NCBI GenBank assembly: GCA_958428365.1
Contig: CAUAFT010000012.1
Location: 27,527-91,526 of the forward strand
Source of the DNA: an uncultured Lachnospiraceae bacterium
Lineage (GTDB): Bacteria; Bacillota; Clostridia; Lachnospirales; Lachnospiraceae
DNA length: 64,000 nucleotides
Reading direction: 5' to 3'
Shown piece by piece: positions 26,375-33,830 of the stretch. Both the position numbers and the translations under genes were made by a program. Position 1 is the stretch's first letter; each line of letters begins with the position of its first letter. The notes under the pieces are model-generated. The model was not told where the DNA came from and ran no database searches. It was given only the letters and a program-made list of their open reading frames with translations.

Positions 26375-27595
26375 CTAATCCATTTCAATCCATTCTACTA
26401 TATTGGAAACTTCTCTCCCAATACTATCTTTTAATTTTTCTATTCTATCTTTTAATTTTACTGAGTATCTAAAAAATATTTTATATCTTTTCAAATCTGC
26501 ACTTACAAGAATTTTTATACTTAATACATACTGCCTCGAAAGTTTGGGCAATGACTTTCTTAATATTTGATGCTCTGTAGATGCTTTAGTATCAACAGCT
26601 ATAAGTAATATAATTGGCTCGATAAAAGACAACGTCTCATCATCTTTAGAAAAAGATAATGCATAATTTTTTGAATTTAAATATGTTTTTTTCCTATACT
26701 CTCTATATAAATTAATTATCTTATTGAATGATTCTTTAAAATCACATAAAAGAATAATTTCATCATGAAAATCTCCAAAATCTTTAAACTCTACAAAATC
26801 TGCAAATGTTCTACCATTGGTTAAAATATTTATTGGAATACTTTCAATTTCATTTCCAAAAATATTAAATAATGATTTTCCAATAACCAAAACCCAAAAC
26901 TCCTCAATGGATATCTTTTTATATTTATAAAAATTTTTTACCTCAACCTCCATCATAGATTCCATGACTTCTTCAGATAAATACTCTCTTATCATAATTT
27001 TTTTTATTTCTTTATATTTTGTAAAATCACTCTTTTGATCCAATGGCAAATTATGTAAATAGCAAAAAAAATTTTTTATAGTATTTTCAGACATTCTTTC
27101 CACATCATTAATATATCTACTCAGAGGAAAACCTCCATCAAAAATCATATGACTAAATACTGCGCAAACATATATTTTATTACTTTTTTCAATCAAAACA
27201 ATGCTATACATTGCATTCTTTTGCTTATCTATTTTCATCTGATATTTTGACAAAAGATATATTATATCCTCTAATCTTTCTTCTTTTCCTAACCTAATTC
27301 TAGGAATACCTAATTTTTTATTGTATTTTAAAATTTTTAGTTCGTCATCTTCTAATGTTACGATAGATCTCATCAAACTTTGCCGCTCAATAATGAGCTT
27401 TAAATTTTCTTCTATTTTGTCTATAGAATATTTCTCTTCTACATTACATATAAATGGTTCTATAAACTCTTTATTCTGTTTATAATAGGCATATTTTTTC
27501 ATAATAGGAGGTAATTCACATCTCATTTCAATTTCTTGAGAACATATATCAAAATTAAATTGATTCAACCTTTTTATAATTTTCTCTTCATTCAT
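26375..27595 (-). CDS. Stand-alone condensation-domain-like acyltransferase
   Basis: 406 residues, about the size of one nonribosomal peptide synthetase condensation domain. The N-terminal half has the bundle seen as ILxIIERQSLMRSIV (acceptor-side helix) and then VFSHMIFDGGFPL, corresponding to HHxxxDG with the first His replaced by Ser but the catalytic second His and the DG kept. A later ALSFSKDDETLSF region may be the bridging segment. It could condense a carrier-bound aminoacyl group with an amine. Divergent, so the family call is moderate. ATGA overlap with the preceding gene. Confidence 0.65.
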   Translation of the reverse strand: MNEEKIIKRLNQFNFDICSQEIEMRCELPPIMKKYAYYKQNKEFIEPFICNVEEKYSIDKIEENLKLIIERQSLMRSIVTLEDDELKILKYNKKLGIPRIRLGKEERLEDIIYLLSKYQMKIDKQKNAMYSIVLIEKSNKIYVCAVFSHMIFDGGFPLSRYINDVERMSENTIKNFFCYLHNLPLDQKSDFTKYKEIKKIMIREYLSEEVMESMMEVEVKNFYKYKKISIEEFWVLVIGKSLFNIFGNEIESIPINILTNGRTFADFVEFKDFGDFHDEIILLCDFKESFNKIINLYREYRKKTYLNSKNYALSFSKDDETLSFIEPIILLIAVDTKASTEHQILRKSLPKLSRQYVLSIKILVSADLKRYKIFFRYSVKLKDRIEKLKDSIGREVSNIVEWIEMD

Positions 27596-28524
27596 TTTGA
27601 CTCTATTCTCCTTATTAACTCAAACAATCTATCTATTCCAATTCCTACACACATAGAATCTGCCATCTTTCCATCACAGGTACATATTTTATATTTTTTT
27701 GTAAAACTCTTCATATGCATATTTATAGAACTTACAGCTATATATTTATTATTTATATCATCATATATTTGCAATTCCAATTTTGTTTTATTAAGAAATT
27801 GATATAATAATAAGTCTGGTGCATCTGAAATAAATGAATCGTTTGCAATACAAAATTTGTAATTACTAAATAAACCTTTTACCAAAAAATATTCTAAATA
27901 AATAATTTTATTTCTATAATCTTCCAACTGCAATGGACTGGAGAATAATACCATTTCAACCATAGTAAATTTTTCTTTTCGAAAAATATCTAAATAATCT
28001 TCATGTCTATAACATTTTCCTTCTATTACATACTTTTCTGGAGCTTCTTTTACTAAACAATAACAATGATGACACAAAGCATAGGTCATATACCTGTCAT
28101 CATTTATCACAATATGATCCAATTTATTTAATTCTAATTCATTTACAACTTTTTTATTTATATTTTCATCCGCCTCAAAATATTTCTCAACATCGAATAT
28201 TTCACAAAACATTTTTCTAATATATATTTTTAAATCCTCAATATTTAAACAATTTTCCAAAATACTATTTTTCTCAAAAAAACTTTTAACTTTATGTATA
28301 AATCTCTCATCTGCTTTTAGTCGGTTTTCCAATTTTTTACAATCAATCTGTGTACTGTTTATAATAAAATCCAAAGATTTCTTATTCCATAGTTTCCTAA
28401 ATAATTTTGCTTTTTTTTCTTTATCTTTTCTTTCTTCGCAAGATTTTAGATATTGTTGTATCGCAGATTCTACTTCTATTGGCACCTGATTTTTACCCAT
28501 AATACTTTTTTTGATCTTTGACAA
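27592..28524 (-). CDS. SerRS-like amino acid:carrier-protein ligase
   Basis: 310 residues, lacking a tRNA-binding arm. The C-terminal half has class II synthetase motif 2 as GKCYRHEDYLDIF followed by KEKFTMVEMV, and motif 3 as CVGIGIDRLFEL. Cys in ALCHHC, Glu in YRHE and Cys in SMCVG align with the Cys-Glu-Cys zinc site of atypical SerRS and of the amino acid:carrier-protein ligases first described from Bradyrhizobium. These enzymes load an amino acid on a carrier-protein phosphopantetheine. The next upstream gene carries such a carrier domain. The start is uncertain: TTG at 28524 or ATG at 28500, with AAGGAG some distance upstream across a small hairpin. Confidence 0.82.
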   Translation of the reverse strand: MSKIKKSIMGKNQVPIEVESAIQQYLKSCEERKDKEKKAKLFRKLWNKKSLDFIINSTQIDCKKLENRLKADERFIHKVKSFFEKNSILENCLNIEDLKIYIRKMFCEIFDVEKYFEADENINKKVVNELELNKLDHIVINDDRYMTYALCHHCYCLVKEAPEKYVIEGKCYRHEDYLDIFRKEKFTMVEMVLFSSPLQLEDYRNKIIYLEYFLVKGLFSNYKFCIANDSFISDAPDLLLYQFLNKTKLELQIYDDINNKYIAVSSINMHMKSFTKKYKICTCDGKMADSMCVGIGIDRLFELIRRIESK

Positions 28525-28568
28525 AGCAAAGCGTCAAACTCCTTTCCTAATTATATTTAATAATATTC

Positions 28569-29531
28569 CTATTGATATTTGTGCAAAAAATCTTCTATAT
28601 CTTTTAATGTATCAGGTATATCCTCACTGCCTTTACATATATCTTCTAATTCAGATAACAAATTCATATAATCAAAAGAGTCAATACCAATCCCTAGTAT
28701 TTCATCATTACATATATCATTATAATTTTCCATAATATATTTTATTTGTTCCTTACTAATTGTTCTCACTAATAAGTTCTTTAATTTCTGATCCATTTTT
28801 TCCTCCATAAGCAAAATATTGTTATCAATATTTTCTTTTGATGTCATTCCAATTATTAATACATCAGCTATTTCTCCAGCTCTCTTTATATGGTTATATA
28901 TATCTTTTTTATTCAATTCTGATTGTAAAACACTTCCTCTTTCAAACAAACTTCTCAATCCTAATTTAACATCATATTTTTTTACATTTTCTATAATTCC
29001 TAGTATCCAATTATTTTTCCTATTATACGGTGCTTCAAGAAAATCAATTTCTTTAAGTATCCATATTGGAATATCTCTATTGAAATTATCCGGAAGAGAA
29101 ATTCCTATCTTTTGAACTTTTTCAGTTTTCCTAAGTTCAACAAGTCTCATGATTAGTCTTTGGCTTATATCTTTGTCATTCCAAAAAGGTATCCAGTTAT
29201 GTAATAAAATAATATCTGGTATTCTTTTTAAATTTTTTTTTGAAATTTCAATTCTTTCTTCTAGCCATTCTAATGCATAGTATTTATTTATATCACAATT
29301 TGAATATAATTGTGGTTTTTCACATGCTGGTATTTTGGTAATAATAATATCACTATCCTCAATTATATCTGCTAACATTCTTTCTATTCTTTGTTTTTCA
29401 TAAACCTGTGCCGTATCAATATATTTTATACCTTTACTTCTTGCATACTGAACTATTTCTTTTGCTTCTTCCAATGTCACCTTTCCAAATTGAGATTCAA
29501 ACTGCCATGTTCCTAAACATAATTTACTCAT
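28569..29531 (-). CDS. Aldo/keto reductase fused to a C-terminal carrier-protein domain
   Basis: 320 residues from the ATG at 29531 (MSKLCLGTWQF), which follows GGTGA; the frame runs four codons further upstream. Residues 1-245 are an aldo/keto reductase with the catalytic tetrad visible: Asp and Tyr in YIDTAQVYEK, Lys in IIITKIP, His in IILLHNW. Residues about 250-320 are a helical bundle with LGIGIDSFDYMNLLSELEDI, whose GIDS Ser is the expected phosphopantetheine site of an acyl carrier protein. A reductase-carrier fusion beside an aminoacyl:carrier ligase suggests reduction of a carrier-bound or released aminoacyl intermediate. I know no characterised protein of this architecture. Confidence 0.8.
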   Translation of the reverse strand: MSKLCLGTWQFESQFGKVTLEEAKEIVQYARSKGIKYIDTAQVYEKQRIERMLADIIEDSDIIITKIPACEKPQLYSNCDINKYYALEWLEERIEISKKNLKRIPDIILLHNWIPFWNDKDISQRLIMRLVELRKTEKVQKIGISLPDNFNRDIPIWILKEIDFLEAPYNRKNNWILGIIENVKKYDVKLGLRSLFERGSVLQSELNKKDIYNHIKRAGEIADVLIIGMTSKENIDNNILLMEEKMDQKLKNLLVRTISKEQIKYIMENYNDICNDEILGIGIDSFDYMNLLSELEDICKGSEDIPDTLKDIEDFLHKYQ

Positions 29532-29546
29532 ATTTTTCACCATATA

Positions 29547-30755
29547 TTAATTACAAAAAGCCATAATATGATAAATTTCCTGTTTAAGTGCTGGTGATAA
29601 ATTATTCATATCCGGTTCTGTTATCATAGTTCCATTTTCAAAATCAATTTTTTTCACATCAATATCGTATCCCACTTTATTCAGTTCATTTTGTACAACA
29701 TTTAGATTGTAATTTGGTTTTATTTCACAACGTATTCTTTGCTCACTAGTGCATTTCGAACCTTCACATTCTTTTTTATTTTTTAATTGCAACAAACAAA
29801 TATTAGATCTTTTTAGCGCAAACGATATACCACAAGATGAATGATAAAATACTGGAATTTCACTAAAATATTTTTTTGCTAACAACATAATATATTTCCA
29901 CTCCTCCTCATCTAACGTTTTTTGATTGTTTTCTTTGGAAATTTCTGGCATTTCTAAACCTCTTACTTCTACCATTCCATACTCTATTCCTTCTGTCCAA
30001 CGCAATCCCCCCGGAATAATACAGTCGATATATTTCCCATATTGTTTTGATACCATATTAAACATATTTTCTAATTCTGTAATACTATTAATCCATTCTT
30101 TTGTAATTGGCCGTAAATACCAATTAATAGACACATTTTTCCCAAAAAATTTATCTATATTTTTAAATCTATTATTTTGAACTGGCTCAATTTCTTTAGG
30201 ATTATTAGCCCAGCAAATTGATATTATAAGTTTGCTAATATTATCACTTATATTTATTAATCTTTTTATTGCTGCATCTGGTATGCCTGCTTTTGTAACA
30301 ATCCAAAATGGATTTTTATAACCCATCTCAATCATTTTTTCCATAAGAACTAATGTACTTTCCAATACTTCACCTACAGCAAATGGTTCTGTACTTGATG
30401 TTCCAATACTTATAACGGTAACATCTTTTTTAAAAAAGGGATGTTGTACTAGACTTGACAATACCTCATCTATTGTAAAACAATTTCTTCGCATTGGTAT
30501 TTTTCGCATCTTCCCGTCACTTGCAATATCCTCTTCTATTCCCTGAACATGACAATATGCACATTGAAATGAACATCCTGTCCATAAATCCACACTCAGT
30601 GAATTATTTGCAACACTTATACAAGATAATGGAGAATTCAAATCACTATCTAAAACCGCATACATATTTTTATAAAAATTATATTTCCTTCCTGTTCGTA
30701 TCCCATTTCTTTGTACCATTTTTTCCGTATTTGCTTTTTTAAGTACTTCATTCAT
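29547..30755 (-). CDS. Radical SAM enzyme with Cys-rich C-terminal region
   Basis: 402 residues. The SAM cluster motif CSFQCAYC lies near residue 60 in LWTGCSFQCAYCHVQG, most like the spore-photoproduct-lyase-related radical SAM branch. The C-terminal part has further cysteines (KECEGSKCTSEQRIRC, and CGISFALKRSNIC) that could hold an auxiliary iron-sulfur cluster. GGAGAG precedes the ATG. Second gene of the operon, three bases or less from the reductase-carrier gene. The reaction is unknown; a modification of the carrier-bound amino acid is plausible. Confidence 0.85.
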   Translation of the reverse strand: MNEVLKKANTEKMVQRNGIRTGRKYNFYKNMYAVLDSDLNSPLSCISVANNSLSVDLWTGCSFQCAYCHVQGIEEDIASDGKMRKIPMRRNCFTIDEVLSSLVQHPFFKKDVTVISIGTSSTEPFAVGEVLESTLVLMEKMIEMGYKNPFWIVTKAGIPDAAIKRLINISDNISKLIISICWANNPKEIEPVQNNRFKNIDKFFGKNVSINWYLRPITKEWINSITELENMFNMVSKQYGKYIDCIIPGGLRWTEGIEYGMVEVRGLEMPEISKENNQKTLDEEEWKYIMLLAKKYFSEIPVFYHSSCGISFALKRSNICLLQLKNKKECEGSKCTSEQRIRCEIKPNYNLNVVQNELNKVGYDIDVKKIDFENGTMITEPDMNNLSPALKQEIYHIMAFCN

Positions 30756-30774
30756 CTTAAGTCTCTCCTTTACT

Positions 30775-31509
30775 TTAATAAATTTCGTTTATTTGATTTA
30801 ACAATTCAGGAATTATATTTGGGGGATATGTATTATTGATATCTAGTAATATTTTGAATTTTCTATAATATATGCTTTTTTCAACTCTATCATAAATTTT
30901 CTGAAAACTAATTTCTTCCCAGTTATTTGATATATTATACAATCTGAGCATAGTCAAAATAAGTCTCCCTCGCATAACAAATGCAAACTGATGATGTTCC
31001 GGAAATTTACAACAATAATCAATTTCTTTTATCAATCGACAAATTATTTTTTTTCTGAAATTTTCCATATTCTGTACAATATATTCTTTTTTCTTTTCCA
31101 ACCATCCTTCATTATCAATTATAATATATGATTTCCTTATATCGTAAAGTAATCCCTCTGGTAACCAATACCCAAACACCCACTCTCTAATTTCCCCCAA
31201 TATATCACCATTTATTATTTGTTCAATTTTTTTGTCCATATCTAACACATTATAAATCGCGATATTACACGTAATATTTGCATATAAAAATCTAACACTG
31301 TCATCTAAAAATTCAATATTTTCTATTTTTTCCAAATTAGATATGACTTTTTTTGCATTTTCTTTATCTTCAACTATCCATAAATAATCTACATCTTTAT
31401 TCGTATTTTGACATATTGAAGATCCTACTCTGCAAAAAGATATTGTATTTCCAAATTTCGATATGTATTTTAAAAAATCATTATCTATTTTTTCAATCGA
31501 CATTTTCAA
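30775..31509 (-). CDS. Nucleotidyltransferase-fold protein, first gene of the biosynthetic operon
   Basis: 244 residues. Near residue 28 VGSSICQNTNKDVDYLWIV carries the GS and DxD signature of pol-beta-type nucleotidyltransferases, followed by a second acidic strand (ITCNIAIYNV lacks the third Asp). The C-terminal half is helical, with CRLIKEIDYCCKFPEHHQFA. It may adenylylate or guanylylate a small molecule or be a degenerate member. The start is either TTG 31509, ten bases after GGAGAG, or ATG 31503. It begins about 110 bases below the palindrome promoter. Confidence 0.65.
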   Translation of the reverse strand: MKMSIEKIDNDFLKYISKFGNTISFCRVGSSICQNTNKDVDYLWIVEDKENAKKVISNLEKIENIEFLDDSVRFLYANITCNIAIYNVLDMDKKIEQIINGDILGEIREWVFGYWLPEGLLYDIRKSYIIIDNEGWLEKKKEYIVQNMENFRKKIICRLIKEIDYCCKFPEHHQFAFVMRGRLILTMLRLYNISNNWEEISFQKIYDRVEKSIYYRKFKILLDINNTYPPNIIPELLNQINEIY

Positions 31510-31617
31510 TTTGCTTCATCTCTCCGTCCATGATTTATACAAAAATTTATAATACAGATACATATACTAATCTTCGTTTTCAAAGAAATTCCTATTATGT
31601 AATCCCAGATAAATTTT

Positions 31618-31646
31618 ATTATATACATTTTACTACCCTTTAACAT
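31618..31646 (-). promoter_or_regulatory. Promoter of the biosynthetic operon
   Basis: Minus-strand ATGTTA (31641-31646), 17-base spacer, TATAAT (31618-31623). The -35 hexamer lies in the end of the perfect palindrome at 31642-31687, so a protein bound there would control this promoter directly. Confidence 0.65.
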
Positions 31647-31687
31647 AACGTAACCGGTGAGTTCAAACTCACCGGTTACGTTATGTT
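31642..31687. promoter_or_regulatory. Perfect 46-bp palindrome between two divergent promoters (probable operator)
   Basis: Two exactly complementary 22-base arms (beginning AACATAACGTAACC, ending GGTTACGTTATGTT) around a CA centre. Each outer end contributes ATGTT to a -35 element: one promoter reads left into the biosynthetic operon, the other right into the small-peptide gene. There is no T-run on either side, and it is much richer in G+C than its surroundings. An operator for the nearby HTH-TPR regulators is the favoured reading; a bidirectional terminator is the alternative. Confidence 0.7.
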
Positions 31688-31712
31688 TATATCCCCCTTC
31701 TTTCTATATAAT
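31683..31712 (+). promoter_or_regulatory. Promoter of the small-peptide gene
   Basis: ATGTTT (31683-31688), 18-base spacer, TATAAT (31707-31712). It mirrors the promoter on the other side of the palindrome. About 40 bases separate the -10 from the ATG at 31753. Confidence 0.6.
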
Positions 31713-31752
31713 AAACTAATCAATAAATTACAAATAAAGGAGAATTATCAAT

Positions 31753-31878
31753 ATGAAGATTTTTTTTATGTCTACCATCTTATGTGTTACCCTATTATCT
31801 GCAACAATCCCCTTTCATCATTTACATTTTACATCTTATTTTCCTTCCACCTATTGCAATATGGAACTGGCTCGTTAG
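31753..31878 (+). CDS. 41-residue exported peptide, candidate signal precursor
   Basis: Short frame from ATG 31753, preceded by AAAGGAGA, ending TAG 31876-31878, five bases from the convergent end of an HTH-TPR regulator gene. The N-terminal MKIFFMSTILCVTLLSATIP is a compact hydrophobic export signal with one Lys. The tail HHLHFTSYFPSTYCNMELAR would be exposed outside the membrane. RRNPP-type regulators sense short peptides cut from just such small exported precursors encoded beside them. Coding status is inferred from binding site, promoter and context, not from homology. Confidence 0.55.
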   Translation: MKIFFMSTILCVTLLSATIPFHHLHFTSYFPSTYCNMELAR

Positions 31879-31883
31879 CTAAC

Positions 31884-32813
31884 TCAAAAATTTTCTTTAC
31901 AAAAATCAAGAATACATTCCATATTTTTCTTATTCTCAGGATAGATTCGGAATAATTGATAAGCCATCCAGACATAACATTCTGCCTGTTCCATCATTTT
32001 CGGATCTTCCTTCCCGTTCTTAACCTTTTCGTTTATAAGCCATCCCATATTATAATAAAAAATATACAGGTAATTGCTTTTCCCACGTCTTAACAGCCAC
32101 TGAATCCCCCTCTTACATATTTCCATACTTTCATCATATCTTCCCGAAAGTCCTAATAGATTTGACAGATTCACCAACTCCAAATATCTGGGCTTATAAT
32201 CATTGATTACTACATCCGTCTGAAAATACTCTTCCAGATTGTAATAAATGCGGATTGCTTGTTTTCTGTCTCCCATCATAGCATACTGTCTGGCAATATT
32301 GCTGATAATCAGTACTTCATTTTCCGTAAATACCCTATGTACCGGGAAATGCTCTTCATTATAATCCTGAAACGTCAGTTTCAAAATAGCTTCCAGGCTC
32401 TTAATATATTCTTTGTTCGTAATCTTTCCGGCTTCGTCCTCCAATATTAATTCTAATCTTCTGATATACTGCCTGTTTTCCACAGATTCCATAGAAAATC
32501 CGGGAGACTTTTTCAACCATTCTACTCCCTTTTCCACTTCTTTATAATCTTCTCTTTCTAAGGCGTACAGGATCTTTTTCATTTGCTTTTCATGATCCTC
32601 TTTCGCATTTTGGACAGGGATTACATATTTTTCCCCGGACATTCCCATTTTCTGCATCAATAAATGAAATTTCTCATCAGAAGGATTCAGACTTCCACTC
32701 TCATATCTTGCCAACGTCACCGGATCGCAAATATTTTCCGCCAGTTCCTCCTGCGTCATATTCAGATATTTTCTTGTATACTTGATAATCGCAGATTTGC
32801 TGTGTTCTCCCAT
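31884..32813 (-). CDS. HTH-TPR regulator of the RRNPP type (second of two)
   Basis: 309 residues. The XRE helix-turn-helix is at residues about 10-65 (MTQEELAENICDPVTLARYE). The rest is a right-handed helical repeat array, with TPR-like units (IARQYAMMGDRKQAIRIYYNLEEYF, and YDESMEICKRGIQWLL). This is the plan of Rgg, PlcR and PrgX-like peptide-responsive regulators. AAGGAGG precedes ATG 32813. Its start overlaps the end of the preceding regulator by 52 bases, so the two are translated from one message. It faces the small peptide gene tail to tail. Confidence 0.85.
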   Translation of the reverse strand: MGEHSKSAIIKYTRKYLNMTQEELAENICDPVTLARYESGSLNPSDEKFHLLMQKMGMSGEKYVIPVQNAKEDHEKQMKKILYALEREDYKEVEKGVEWLKKSPGFSMESVENRQYIRRLELILEDEAGKITNKEYIKSLEAILKLTFQDYNEEHFPVHRVFTENEVLIISNIARQYAMMGDRKQAIRIYYNLEEYFQTDVVINDYKPRYLELVNLSNLLGLSGRYDESMEICKRGIQWLLRRGKSNYLYIFYYNMGWLINEKVKNGKEDPKMMEQAECYVWMAYQLFRIYPENKKNMECILDFCKENF

Positions 32814-33700
32814 AACTCCATTCCCTCCTTAGTAATCATACCGTCTTCCATTGTCATACCTATTAATTTTAACGCCAGGATTTTGTCTTTTATTTCTGCC
32901 TCTCTATCGGCTGCACCTGTTTTCTCCAGTATCTCCAACTGTAATCGCAGCATTTTTTCTAGGTTACTTGTCTGATATTCCTGAATCAGTATCTTCTCTG
33001 CCTTTTCCAAATAAGAGATCGCCAGCCCAAAGTTATCATTTTCTATCACTTCCTGCGCTAACGCTAATAATACTTTGGGAAAATACTTGATTCTTTTCCT
33101 ATCGTCTTTTTCTAAGTTTTCCAGATATTCATTTAATTCCAAAAACAGAAAAACAGCTTTCTCTTTTTCCTCTGTTTTAAGATATATTTCAGCAAGATGA
33201 TACAAAACTTCCACCTCAATATCCGACAGAACTTTTTTCTCTATCCCAAGTTCCGGGATCACTTCCCGTTTCGTAAATGATAATGCCTGATGAAATAATT
33301 CAAGTGCATCTTCATATTCCCGATAAATCGCCGTTAACTGCCCCTTTTTTAAACATATATACTGTTGATGGAGATTCTCTGAATGATGGATTTCCCCTTC
33401 ATATTCTTTTAACAGCTCTTCCATTTCCAAAAACTCTTCATGAAAGAACTTCTTCTCTATCTGAGCTCGGTACATGCTCATTTTGAACTCTTCATCTGTA
33501 TCTATAAATTCTATTTTATTAGCATTTTTTCCTAAACGTTCCAACAGGCAATCTATCACGAACTTATCCGGTACTCTGATATCTTGTTCATATCTCGTCA
33601 GAGCTGTAATAGTACATACCCCCTCGCACAACTGTGCCTTGAAAATATTTCTATCCATCCGCATATGCTCCAGTATCTCACCCAATGTCATTTCCTGCAT
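32762..33700 (-). CDS. HTH-TPR regulator of the RRNPP type (first of two)
   Basis: 312 residues from ATG 33700 (MQEMTLGEILEHMRMDR), chosen for the GGAGGGG seven bases upstream; the frame continues 58 codons upstream without a site. N-terminal XRE-type helix-turn-helix (FKAQLCEGVCTITALTRYEQ), then TPR-like repeats (YEDALELFHQALSFTKRE, LYHLAEIYLKTEEKEKAVFLF). Nearly the same length and plan as the downstream regulator, so probably a paralogous pair. Either could bind the palindrome at 31642-31687. Confidence 0.85.
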   Translation of the reverse strand: MQEMTLGEILEHMRMDRNIFKAQLCEGVCTITALTRYEQDIRVPDKFVIDCLLERLGKNANKIEFIDTDEEFKMSMYRAQIEKKFFHEEFLEMEELLKEYEGEIHHSENLHQQYICLKKGQLTAIYREYEDALELFHQALSFTKREVIPELGIEKKVLSDIEVEVLYHLAEIYLKTEEKEKAVFLFLELNEYLENLEKDDRKRIKYFPKVLLALAQEVIENDNFGLAISYLEKAEKILIQEYQTSNLEKMLRLQLEILEKTGAADREAEIKDKILALKLIGMTMEDGMITKEGMELWENTANLRLSSIQENI

Positions 33701-33770
33701 AACATTTCCCCTCCTGTTGCTGTAATTTTTGTCAGATCGTTCGTGGCATTGATCCGCTATCCCATCCATA

Positions 33771-33811
33771 AAAAACAGCCCTATCCACGACTGCAACGCC
33801 GCAGATAGGGC
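33771..33811 (-). terminator. Terminator of ATP synthase operon 2
   Basis: GATAGGGC / GCCCTATC stem with an inner CTGC/GCAG helix. On the minus strand it ends in TGTTTTTTATGG. It lies 20 bases past the stop of atpC at 33831. Confidence 0.85.
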
Positions 33812-33830
33812 CATTCTGCATTTTTGATTC

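Noticed and set aside
31642..31687. Palindrome read as a bidirectional terminator
   Set aside because: Neither strand has a following T-run, and promoters overlap both ends. Kept only as the alternative explanation.
31683..31955. 90-codon plus-strand frame across the small-peptide gene
   Set aside because: It starts in the promoter/palindrome without a binding site and runs into the convergent regulator; the 41-codon frame in another phase has AAAGGAG.
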